This document shows positions 17,361 to 26,357 of a stretch of DNA of 64,000 bases, in pieces; position 1 is the first letter of the stretch, and the number at the start of each line of letters is the position of its first letter. The DNA is taken from contig DAIDGU010000010.1 in NCBI GenBank assembly GCA_027459785.1, positions 1-64,000 on the forward strand, in the 5' to 3' direction. Position numbers and translations under genes: made by a program. This DNA is from Ktedonobacteria bacterium (GTDB lineage: Bacteria; Chloroflexota; Ktedonobacteria; Ktedonobacterales; JACDGC01). The notes under the pieces were generated by a model, which had not been told where the DNA came from, did no database searches, and saw only the letters and a list, made by a program, of their open reading frames with translations.

Positions 17361-18593
17361 ATGATGAGTGAGCTTGAAACGCCGCCAATGACAGACACGA
17401 ATGTCTGTCCTCCGGTGTCCGTGATCTGTCCCCCGGTGTCGGTGGAGGCTGGGTCGCCGGTGTCGGTGGGGGCCGGAACGCCGAACGGGCGCGGTAGCTT
17501 CGCCTTGCCGGCGTTGCCACTGGATGGCGGCGGCCAACTGGCACCCGTCACCGTCGCCTACGAGGCGTGGGGGCGCCTGGCACCTGCACGCGATAACGTC
17601 ATCTTGCTCTGCCACGCGCTCACCGGCGACGCCCACGCCGGCGATCTGGCCCAGCCGGACGATCCGCGCGCCGGCTGGTGGAATCCGCTGATCGGGCCGG
17701 GGCGCGTCTTCGACACCGAGCGCGCTTACATCCTGTGCGCGAACATCCTGGGCAGTTGCTATGGCAGCACGGGACCAGCCAGCGCGCACCCCGTCGACGG
17801 TTTGCCCTATCGGCTGCGCTTCCCGCACATCACCATCGGCGACATGGTGCGCGCGCAGCGGGCGCTGCTGGCGGGGCTGGGCATCCGGCGGCTGGCGCTG
17901 GTGGTGGGCGGCTCCATCGGCGGTTTGCAGGCGCTGGAATGGGCCATCGCCTACCCCGATCTGGTGGACCGCGCCATCGTCATCGCCGCCGCGCCACGCC
18001 TGAGCGCGCTGGGAGTGGGCATCGATGCCATCGCTCGCCAGGCCGTCATGGGCGATCCCGCCTGGCAGGGCGGCGCGTATGCCGCTGACGCTGGACCCGC
18101 CGTGGGTCTGGGCATCGGACGGATGCTGAACATGCTCACCTACACCTCGCGCGAGGAATTGGAGGAACGCTTCGGGCGTGCGCCCGCCACGCGGCCCAGC
18201 CAGTGGCCCGCCTTTGGCCCCCGGCTGGATCTGGAAACCTACCTTCAGCATCAGGCAGACAAGCTGAACGCCCGCTTCGACGCCAACAGCTATCTCTATC
18301 TCACCGAAGCGATGGATCGCTATGACGCCGCCCAGGGGCCGGGGCGCGGGACGGATGACGCCGCGCTGGGGCGCATTCGGGCGCAGGTGCTGGCCGTCGG
18401 CATCGACACCGACTGGCTCTATCCCGCCAACGACGTGCGGGCGCTGGCCCAGGGGATCAATCGGGCCGGTGGGCGCGCGGCATACCGGGAGATCGGCTCC
18501 CTGTATGGTCACGACGCCTTCCTGAAGGACTGGGAACCACTCAGCGCCGTGTTGCAATCGTTCCTGCACCAGCACGAGACCGGGGCGCGCTGA
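17361..18593 (+). CDS. metX: Homoserine O-acetyltransferase
   Basis: 410 aa alpha/beta hydrolase that acylates homoserine in methionine synthesis. Family landmarks: CHALTGDAHAG, GWWNPLIGPGRVFDTE, ANILGSCYGSTGP, nucleophile Ser185 in GGSIGG, the Asp in IDTDWLYP and the His in LYGHDAFLKDW. The first ~38 residues are not MetX-like: they read MTDTNVCPPVSVICPPVSV, the translation of a GACAGACACGAATGTCTGTC palindromic repeat (17390-17409) plus degenerate copies. ATG 17361 has GGGGGA upstream. It is controlled by the T-box. The stop lies in another small repeat. Confidence 0.93.
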   Translation: MMSELETPPMTDTNVCPPVSVICPPVSVEAGSPVSVGAGTPNGRGSFALPALPLDGGGQLAPVTVAYEAWGRLAPARDNVILLCHALTGDAHAGDLAQPDDPRAGWWNPLIGPGRVFDTERAYILCANILGSCYGSTGPASAHPVDGLPYRLRFPHITIGDMVRAQRALLAGLGIRRLALVVGGSIGGLQALEWAIAYPDLVDRAIVIAAAPRLSALGVGIDAIARQAVMGDPAWQGGAYAADAGPAVGLGIGRMLNMLTYTSREELEERFGRAPATRPSQWPAFGPRLDLETYLQHQADKLNARFDANSYLYLTEAMDRYDAAQGPGRGTDDAALGRIRAQVLAVGIDTDWLYPANDVRALAQGINRAGGRAAYREIGSLYGHDAFLKDWEPLSAVLQSFLHQHETGAR

Positions 18594-18611
18594 ATCGCGC
18601 CCATACAAAGT
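18586..18611. repeat. GCGCGCTGAATCGCGC short palindromic repeat
   Basis: GGGGCGCGCTGAATCGCGCC followed by CATACA overlaps the metX stop codon. Close copies are at 31241-31266 (intergenic) and, inverted, at 43576-43602 just upstream of the pseudokinase gene. Confidence 0.6.
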
Positions 18612-18634
18612 CGTAGGGCAATGGTTGATCCTGA

Positions 18635-20227
<1,593 letters not shown>

Positions 20228-20271
20228 ACAGAGACGGGAACACGGAGGCCACGGAAAATGGAGATACGGAA

Positions 20272-20350
20272 CGCGAAATGACACGAAATAGGCACGAGAA
20301 GACGCGAAATGAAGTTCAATAGTTGAAACAACATTTCGTGGCATTTCGCG
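20272..20350. repeat. Inverted repeat between metY and aspartate kinase
   Basis: CGCGAAATGACACGAAAT (20272-20289) pairs with ATTTCGTGGCATTTCGCG (20333-20350) with one mismatch, inside a larger block of CACGAGA/TCTCGTG units that runs from about 20233 to 20383. It may fold into a long stem in the met transcript. Confidence 0.75.
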
Positions 20351-20431
20351 CAAGATCTCGTGTCATCTCGTGTTCCGTCCTTTCTTGTATGCATTGGTAT
20401 TTGTTGTATTTGTACTGCAAAGGTGGCTAGT

Positions 20432-21355
20432 ATGCGGGTGGTGAAGTTTGGCGGGTCGTCGGTGGCGGATGCCGAACGACTGCGGGCGGCGGCGGCGATT
20501 GTGGCGGCGCACCAGGCGCAGGCGCGCGTGGTGGTGGTCGTTTCGGCGCTGGCCAGCGTGACGGACACGCTGTTGCGCGCGGCAGGGCAGATCCAGATGG
20601 GTGAGGGGGCGTGGCAGGCGACGCTGGCGAAGGTGGCGGAACGGCATCAAGCAATCTATCGCGCCCTGGCGGGCCGCGTACCCGACGATTTCGCGCGCCA
20701 GTGGGCGGCGTTGCTAGCAGAGGCAGCGACCTTGCCCCCACGCGACCCGGCGACGGAACTGGCCGCCCTAGAAGCCGCGCGCTTTTCAGGCTGGGGCGAA
20801 CGGCTGAGCGTGCCGCTGCTGGCACTGGCGCTCATCGCCGCCGGCACCCTGGCAGAAGGCTTCACGGAGGCTCCCGTGCTGCTGGCGAATCGTGATCCCT
20901 TCGCGCTGGCGGAGCCGTCGATTCTGGCGACGCGGGCCAGCCTGGTGCCACGCCTTGGCCCGCTGCTTTTGCGCGACGGCGTGCCGGTGCTGCCCGGCTA
21001 CATCGCCCGCGATGCCGAGGGCCGCGCAACCACCCTGGGCCGCAACGGCTCAGACTATTCCGCCGCCATCATCGCCGCCGCGCTGGGGGCCGAGGCGCTC
21101 TACATCTATAGTGACGTGCCGGGCATCTACACCGCCGATCCGCATCGCTTCCCGGACGCCACCCTGCTGCCCACGCTGACCTATGCCGAGGTGCGTGCCA
21201 TCGCCGCCACGGGAGCCAAGGTGCTGCACCCGCGTACCGTGGAACCGCTGGTCCGATGGGGTATTCCCCTGCACCTGCGCAGCAGCTTCGCGCCCGACGC
21301 CCCCGGCACGGACGTGCTGCCCGATCCCGTCCTGGCAACCACCGTGGCCGGGTGA
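20432..21355 (+). CDS. Aspartate kinase lacking ACT domains
   Basis: 307 aa from ATG 20432 (AAAGGTGG upstream). The amino-acid-kinase fold is complete: VVKFGGSSVADAERL at the start, VVVVSALASVTDTLL, the nucleotide loop GRNGSDYSAAI, YSDVPGIYTADP, and KVLHPRTVEPL near the end. Normal aspartokinases continue with two ACT domains that bind lysine or threonine; this one stops about 30 residues after the kinase domain, and no ACT-like frame follows. It should phosphorylate aspartate without allosteric control of the usual kind (inference). Its place after metX-metY suggests service to methionine supply. Confidence 0.85.
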   Translation: MRVVKFGGSSVADAERLRAAAAIVAAHQAQARVVVVVSALASVTDTLLRAAGQIQMGEGAWQATLAKVAERHQAIYRALAGRVPDDFARQWAALLAEAATLPPRDPATELAALEAARFSGWGERLSVPLLALALIAAGTLAEGFTEAPVLLANRDPFALAEPSILATRASLVPRLGPLLLRDGVPVLPGYIARDAEGRATTLGRNGSDYSAAIIAAALGAEALYIYSDVPGIYTADPHRFPDATLLPTLTYAEVRAIAATGAKVLHPRTVEPLVRWGIPLHLRSSFAPDAPGTDVLPDPVLATTVAG

Positions 21356-21502
21356 CGGCCTTCCGCTTGACCAACGAACGGCGTCAATCGTCCTTGCAAA
21401 CAGCAGTAGCCGTTTGGGTAGCAAGCGCGCAACCTCTTGCTGAATGTGCTAGAATGGCAGCAGCCAGAGGGACAGCATTTGCGCCAGAGAGGATCGTCAA
21501 CC

Positions 21503-21964
21503 ATGCAGCCAGAACAACCCCCACCAGCAGAGAGCGCGCCCGCGCCCGACGCGCCGCCGTTCACCCCACCCCAGCCACCCCCGCAGCCACAGGCACCGTA
21601 TCCCTATCCGGCTCCCACGCAGCCACAAGGATCACCGTGGGGCTATATGGTCCCCTACATGCCCTATCCGTCCTATCAGGTGATGGACCGCATCGAGAAG
21701 GATGTCAATCAACTGCCGTTGGTGGCGATGATCCTCAGCATCGTCGCGTTCCCGTTTTTGTTCACGGCCACACGCACCGGCAACGTTCCCTACTTCACCG
21801 GCCTCATCAGCCTAGCCGCGATCATCCTGGGCCACTTCGCGCTGGCACAGCGCCCGCCGCCAGAGGTCTCGCGCGGGACGGGCATGGCCATCGCCGGCCT
21901 GGTGATCGGCTATTTCTTGCTGGCGATCACGCTGGTGGCGCTGATCCTGACCGTCTCCGCGTAG
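21503..21964 (+). CDS. Proline-rich DUF4190-type membrane protein
   Basis: 153 aa from ATG 21503 (GAGAGGA upstream). The first ~65 residues are Pro/Gln/Ala-rich (TPPQPPPQPQAPYPYPAPTQ). Two or three hydrophobic helices follow (LVAMILSIVAFPFLF, ISLAAIILGHFAL, MAIAGLVIGYFLLAITLVAL) with the GxxxAIAGLVIGY pattern of DUF4190 proteins. A paralogue with the same plan is at 56226-56762. Function unknown. Confidence 0.7.
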   Translation: MQPEQPPPAESAPAPDAPPFTPPQPPPQPQAPYPYPAPTQPQGSPWGYMVPYMPYPSYQVMDRIEKDVNQLPLVAMILSIVAFPFLFTATRTGNVPYFTGLISLAAIILGHFALAQRPPPEVSRGTGMAIAGLVIGYFLLAITLVALILTVSA

Positions 21965-21984
21965 CCGTGGCCCCACCCCCCGGC

Positions 21985-22163
21985 CCCCTCCCCATCTGCG
22001 GATGGAGAGGGGGTGATCAGACGTTGAGACTGATCGCGTAAATCTTGCAGATCAGCCCATAACGTTTAGTGCTCGCATGGAATTCGCTGCTCAGCCCAAA
22101 CCGTCTGCGCTCCCCTCTCCATCCGCAGATGGGGTGTAGGGGCGACCCTTGTGGTCGCCCTGG
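21985..22163. repeat. Intergenic block of hairpin repeats
   Basis: This gap holds a CTCCCCATCTGCGGATGGAG hairpin (21985-22014), a second inverted copy (22111-22135) and GGGCGACCCTTGTGGTCGCC (about 22140-22159). All three element types also occur inside smc. The outer hairpin may serve as a terminator for the upstream gene. No gene is present in 21965-22184. Confidence 0.8.
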
Positions 22164-22184
22164 GGGTGGGGCCACCATTCACGC

Positions 22185-23258
22185 TCACATCCCCACATAG
22201 CGGGCATAGAGCGAGCGCGCCAGGGCGGGGTCGTCGGTGCCGCGAATGAGGGCGCGACCGTCGGTGAAAAGCGTCAGATCATAGGGGGCGGCGTGCAGGC
22301 GGGCGAAGGTGCCGGGGGCGAGGTGAACCGCGCCGAGGGTATGCCAGCGCGCGGCGATGGCGGCGAGATCGAGCGGGGCGGCGCGGGGTGCGCCGGCGGG
22401 CCGTTCCGGGCGCACCTGCACCGTATCGCGTCCGCAGAGGCGAATCGTTGCCTCGCTGGCTGTGCCGTCCAGCCAGTCGAATTCGCCGCGCCCGCACGCC
22501 GGGCATGCTGGATCGCGCCCCAGCGCGATGCCCTCGAACGTGCCGTCCCATTGGTTGAAGGTGCGCAATTCGCGGCTGGTTGATGCGCTGCCGAGCAGGA
22601 TCTTGAGCGCCTCGGTCGCGGCCATGCCCGTGACCATACTCACCGCGCCGTTCAGCACGCCGACAGTGTCACAGGTAGCCGCCGTGCCGGGCGGCGCGGG
22701 GTCCGGCCAGATGCAGCGCAGGCAGGGGGTGCGACCCTCCGGCGTGGCGACGTGGCAATTCATCGTCATGCCCTCCGCGCCGACCACCGCGCTATAGATC
22801 CAGGGGATACCGGCCTCCACACAGGCGTCGTTGATAAGGTAGCGTGTCTCGAACGCATCAGAACCGTCCAGAATCAGATCGACCTCGGCGGCGAGATCGC
22901 GCGCTTCCTCCGCGCCGAGATCCTGCACGCGCGGCTCGATGGCGATGGCGCTATTGACGGCGTGCAGCCGGGCGGCGGCGGCGAGCGCCTTGGGCGCGCC
23001 GGCCTCGGCATCCGCTTCGTCGAAGAGCATCTGGCGCTGAAGGTTGCTCCATTCCACCACGTCGCGGTCGATGAGGATGAGCCGCCCCACGCCGGCACGG
23101 GCGAGCATATCCGCCAGGTGCGTCCCCAACGCGCCACAGCCAACGACCGCAACGCGCGCGGCCCCCAGCCGCGCCTGGCCGGCAGCGCCAAGCGGCGCGA
23201 AGACCCGCTGGCGGGCATAACGCGCATCTTGGGCAGCGTTAGCATCGGTGTCAGGCAT
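22185..23258 (-). CDS. ThiF/MoeB-family adenylyltransferase
   Basis: 357 aa E1-like enzyme that adenylates the C-terminal glycine of a small sulfur-carrier protein (ThiS/MoaD type). Visible: the ATP-binding GCGALGTHLADMLARAGVG, IDRDVVEWSNLQRQMLF, the Lys in PKALAAA, DGSDAFETRYLINDAC, and zinc-binding pairs CLRC and CPACG. There is no rhodanese domain; about 60 residues follow the last CxxC. Neither a carrier protein nor thiamine/molybdopterin genes are adjacent, so the pathway cannot be fixed. Confidence 0.88.
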   Translation of the reverse strand: MPDTDANAAQDARYARQRVFAPLGAAGQARLGAARVAVVGCGALGTHLADMLARAGVGRLILIDRDVVEWSNLQRQMLFDEADAEAGAPKALAAAARLHAVNSAIAIEPRVQDLGAEEARDLAAEVDLILDGSDAFETRYLINDACVEAGIPWIYSAVVGAEGMTMNCHVATPEGRTPCLRCIWPDPAPPGTAATCDTVGVLNGAVSMVTGMAATEALKILLGSASTSRELRTFNQWDGTFEGIALGRDPACPACGRGEFDWLDGTASEATIRLCGRDTVQVRPERPAGAPRAAPLDLAAIAARWHTLGAVHLAPGTFARLHAAPYDLTLFTDGRALIRGTDDPALARSLYARYVGM

Positions 23259-23330
23259 AATGCACCTCCGCCAATCTCAGCCGCATGCGGCGTGCCAGGT
23301 GGGGTGATTGCAACCGCTGCCTGGTGCCAA

Positions 23331-23927
23331 CTAGGCATAGCTGTAGGCGATGCACATCCCCGGCCCATAATATTCCTCTAGTAACGCAAGGATGGACTCA
23401 TGATAAACATCGTCCTCATCACGTAACCCGCCGCTGAGTTCACAGATCTGCGCCGTGAGCGCATAGGTTTCATCATGGGGGGCATAGGCGTTAAAAAAGC
23501 CGAAGGTGCGCGCTCCCGTCAGAGCAAAAAACTCCGGACCATCCCAGGAAGCAAACTTCACCCAGATGTCCTCACGCCCATAAGGCAAAGCCGCCAACGC
23601 GCGGGCGAGGGCGTCACGTTCATCTCCGTGATAACAGATCGTCACCGTGCCATACTCACCAGTCGGTTCGCCGGTCACAGGATGGTAACGTTCAACCGCG
23701 CGTTCAGTGGGAAACGTGGTAATAGTTTGGGCAATATCAAGATAGCCGCGATAGTGTACCATGTCGCCACCTTGCTGAAATGGGTGCGTGACGAGACCGT
23801 GGGCGACCAGCACCGGTCCCTGCCCATGTCCCTCATGCAGCGTGCGCAGAATCATCGTCGTGAAATCATCGTGGCTACATAGCCGACCATCCGCCGGCAT
23901 CACATACGGCGTTATCCAAACTCCCAC
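23331..23927 (-). CDS. Hypothetical protein
   Basis: 198 aa from a GTG at 23927 with AGGAGG 11 bases upstream. No domain recognised, no signal peptide or membrane segment. It is acidic, with a notable WVKFASWDGPEFFAL segment, two Cys and many aromatic residues, consistent with a soluble globular protein. It stands alone on the minus strand between the ThiF-like gene and a divergent CHAP gene. Confidence 0.6.
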   Translation of the reverse strand: MGVWITPYVMPADGRLCSHDDFTTMILRTLHEGHGQGPVLVAHGLVTHPFQQGGDMVHYRGYLDIAQTITTFPTERAVERYHPVTGEPTGEYGTVTICYHGDERDALARALAALPYGREDIWVKFASWDGPEFFALTGARTFGFFNAYAPHDETYALTAQICELSGGLRDEDDVYHESILALLEEYYGPGMCIAYSYA

Positions 23928-24099
23928 TGTCGCAGTTCCTCCTGAGAAGAGATTTTATTACCTGTGAAGTCATTCTTTTGCTGAGGAAAAAAGCGGCAAA
24001 AAAAGAGCGCATGGGTTGTGATCCATGCACGCTAGCACCCTCGCCCCGTCGCGTGGTATAGTCAGCGTGATTATGCAGCGCAAGGAGCGGCACAACGGG

Positions 24100-24672
24100 A
24101 TGCGACGCCATATCATCGGCAGCGTACTCTTGCTGGTTATTATCGGACTGACGTTCAGCGCCATCGCGCCGCCGTGGGTCAAGACGCAGTGGAATGTCGT
24201 CGCGGCGCAGAAGGGGCTGCCGCAACTGACCGGCGCGGGCGTGCCGGTGCTGGGGACGACCAGCCTGGAACCGTGCCAGTCCACCGACTACTGGGCGACG
24301 CCGATCGCGCAATGGGCTGTGCCACCGGGCTGCTATGGCGCGATCTACACGCCGGACCAGGCGGCCTATCCCGCGCGCCCGGACTGGGGCTGGTGCAACT
24401 GGTGGGTGGAAGAGATGCATCCTAGTTTGCAGGGCGACCAGGCATTGCAATTGCCGCGCCACGCGACGCCGGTGGTCGGCGCGGTGGCCTGGCTGGCGGC
24501 GGGCGAGCAGGGCGCAAGCGCCTCCGGCCATTACGCTGAGGTCGTAGCGATCAATCCCGACGGCTATTGGCTGCTGGTGAGCGAGATGAACGACAACTGG
24601 CGCGGCGCGGGCTTCGGCCTGGTCAACTACCGCTATATCCATGTCAGCTCCAATGTGTGGTTTCTGTATTAA
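24100..24672 (+). CDS. Secreted CHAP-domain protein
   Basis: About 190 aa from ATG 24100 (AAGGAG upstream; an earlier ATG at 24073 is possible). An N-terminal signal/anchor HIIGSVLLLVIIGLTFSAIA is followed by a CHAP-like domain: the Cys in GWCNWWVEE and the His in SGHYAEVVAI form the expected cysteine amidase/peptidase pair, with GAVAWLAAGE between and NYRYIHVSSNVWFLY at the end. CHAP enzymes cut peptidoglycan cross-bridges or similar amides, so it likely acts on the cell envelope. Confidence 0.78.
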   Translation: MRRHIIGSVLLLVIIGLTFSAIAPPWVKTQWNVVAAQKGLPQLTGAGVPVLGTTSLEPCQSTDYWATPIAQWAVPPGCYGAIYTPDQAAYPARPDWGWCNWWVEEMHPSLQGDQALQLPRHATPVVGAVAWLAAGEQGASASGHYAEVVAINPDGYWLLVSEMNDNWRGAGFGLVNYRYIHVSSNVWFLY

Positions 24673-24696
24673 CAACCTCTAGCAAAGCGAGGGCAT

Positions 24697-24720
24697 GGCG
24701 GACAGGAATGTCCGCCCCAC
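24697..24720. repeat. GGCGGACAGGAATGTCCGCC palindromic repeat
   Basis: A 24-bp copy of the short palindrome family found six times in the window (5826, 24697, 26247, 31293, 35832, 50981). It lies in the cmk leader, so a longer in-frame cmk start at 24695 would merely translate the repeat. Confidence 0.85.
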
Positions 24721-24745
24721 GGAATCCGAAAACGACCGCATCGTA

Positions 24746-24754
24746 TGCTATAAT
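24746..24754 (+). promoter_or_regulatory. Extended -10 promoter for cmk-plsC
   Basis: TGCTATAAT, a perfect -10 with the TGn extension, lies 52 bases before the cmk ATG at 24806 and downstream of the palindromic repeat. Confidence 0.6.
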
Positions 24755-24805
24755 CCATGCGGGAATTCCCTGGCGCGATTTCGAGCAACCGGCGGTGATG
24801 GGCGC

Positions 24806-25492
24806 ATGGCAGACAACCAGCAGATGCAGATCGCAATCGACGGCCTTGTCGCTGCCGGCAAGAGTACCGTGGGCGAGATGGTGGCACACCGGCTGGGCAT
24901 TTTGTATGTCGATACCGGCGTGATGTACCGCGCGGTCGCATATGTCGCCCTCGCGCGCGGCGCGGACATCCACGATGATGCCGCGTGTGGCGCGATTGCC
25001 GCGACGCTGCCGTTGCAACTGTTGCCGCCGACGGTGGACGACGGACGCCAGGCAACCGCCCTGCTGGACGGGCAAGACATCACCTGGGATCTCCGGTCGG
25101 CGGCCATCAACCAGGCCGTTCCCATCGTGGCGGCGCACCCGCGCGTGCGCGCGGCGCTGCACGTGTGGCAGCGCCGGCTGGCGGCGGAACAGAGCGTGGT
25201 GATGGTCGGGCGCGATATCGCCGCCGAGGTCATGCCCGACGCCAAAGTCAAGATCATGCTGTCGGCCTCGCTGGATGAGCGCGTGCAGCGCCGCGCGGCG
25301 GAGATGCAGCGCCACGACCCCACAACGCCCGTCGATCTGCTGCAATTGCGCCTGGCGATCATCGAGCGCGACCGCAATGACCGCGACCGCACCCTGCTCA
25401 CTCCTGATACCCTCATCATCGACACCGATCATCTGACGATTGACCAAGTGGTTGATCGCATTGTGGAGGTTGCCCATGAACGCTACGGCTGA
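24806..25492 (+). CDS. cmk: Cytidylate kinase
   Basis: 228 aa from ATG 24806 (a start at 24824 is also possible). It phosphorylates CMP/dCMP. The P-loop segment is IAIDGLVAAGKSTV, followed by LYVDTGVMYRAVAYVAL, the Arg-rich lid (RSAAINQAVPIVAAHPRVR), VMVGRDIAAEVMPDAKVKI and ERDRNDRDRTLL, all as in Cmk. It overlaps plsC by 17 bases, matching the cmk-plsC pairing common in bacteria, and is read from the TATAAT promoter upstream. Confidence 0.93.
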   Translation: MADNQQMQIAIDGLVAAGKSTVGEMVAHRLGILYVDTGVMYRAVAYVALARGADIHDDAACGAIAATLPLQLLPPTVDDGRQATALLDGQDITWDLRSAAINQAVPIVAAHPRVRAALHVWQRRLAAEQSVVMVGRDIAAEVMPDAKVKIMLSASLDERVQRRAAEMQRHDPTTPVDLLQLRLAIIERDRNDRDRTLLTPDTLIIDTDHLTIDQVVDRIVEVAHERYG

Positions 25493-26219
25493 CACCACCG
25501 ACTTCGTCCCCGGCTCCCCAGAACGGCGCGGATTCTATGAGCGGCTGCGCCGTTTCGTGCTGATTGCCGGCAACCTCTTTTTCGCCCTCGACGTGCAGGG
25601 GTTAGCTAACATCCCCGCCACCGGCCCCGTGCTGGTCGCCTGCAATCATATGAGCTTCTGGGATATCCCCGCGCTGGCGCTGCGCCCGCGCCGCATGTTT
25701 CACTACATGGCGAAGTCCGAGTATGCCCGTAACGGCTTTATGCGCTGGCTCTTCACCAAGCTGGAAGCGTTCTTCGTGGATCGCGGTGAGGGCGACATGG
25801 GCGCGATCCGCAACGCGCTGGCGGTGCTGAAGGCCGGCCAGGTGCTGGCGATCTATCCCGAAGGCCATCGCAGCGACGACCACGCGCTCATCCCCGCGCA
25901 CGACGGCTTCACGCTGATCGCCTTCAAAGGTAGCGCGCCGGTAGTGCCGGCGGCGATCTGGGGATCAGAAGACGTGGGTAAGGGCGGACGCTTCCTCTTC
26001 CGCCGCCCGACGATCCACATCCGCTATGGGCCGCCGATCACGCTCGTGCCAAGCGGCAAGAAGTACACCAAAGAAGATCTGGCGGAGGCGACGAACCTGA
26101 TCATGGGGACCATCGCCACCATGCTGCCGCCCCAATATCGCGGAGCCTACGCCGCCGAGGCCGAGCGCCTGCTGGCCCAGCCGACGCGGGCGCGCGGCGC
26201 GGGCGAAGTCGTCTCTTGA
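25476..26219 (+). CDS. plsC: 1-acyl-sn-glycerol-3-phosphate acyltransferase
   Basis: 247 aa, start ATG 25476 with GGAGGT upstream inside cmk. It acylates lysophosphatidic acid to phosphatidic acid. The catalytic NHMSFWD (H-x4-D), a FVDRGEGD block, YPEGHRS and VPAAIWGSE mark the family. Membrane association is by an N-terminal hydrophobic stretch (FVLIAGNLFFAL). Translationally coupled to cmk. Confidence 0.92.
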   Translation: MNATADTTDFVPGSPERRGFYERLRRFVLIAGNLFFALDVQGLANIPATGPVLVACNHMSFWDIPALALRPRRMFHYMAKSEYARNGFMRWLFTKLEAFFVDRGEGDMGAIRNALAVLKAGQVLAIYPEGHRSDDHALIPAHDGFTLIAFKGSAPVVPAAIWGSEDVGKGGRFLFRRPTIHIRYGPPITLVPSGKKYTKEDLAEATNLIMGTIATMLPPQYRGAYAAEAERLLAQPTRARGAGEVVS

Positions 26220-26246
26220 CACTCACTGATAGGGCAACTACGCATT

Positions 26247-26270
26247 GTGGGGCGGGCATGCCTGTCCGCC
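26247..26270. repeat. GGCGGGCATGCCTGTCCGCC palindromic repeat
   Basis: Intergenic copy of the 24-bp palindrome family between plsC and der, with two changes from the commonest form. Confidence 0.75.
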
Positions 26271-26357
26271 ATTCGCCGCTCGCGCTTTTGCTCCCTTTCA
26301 TATGATATGGTATGCTAAATACGAACGTGTTTGTCGTACAAGAATAGGAAAAAGCTC

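Noticed and set aside
17011-17364. Open frame overlapping the T-box leader
   Set aside because: The region is a conserved regulatory RNA with terminator; the frame has no Shine-Dalgarno or homology.
24695-24805. Extended cmk start
   Set aside because: It would translate a palindromic repeat and promoter; the conserved Cmk start fits ATG 24806.
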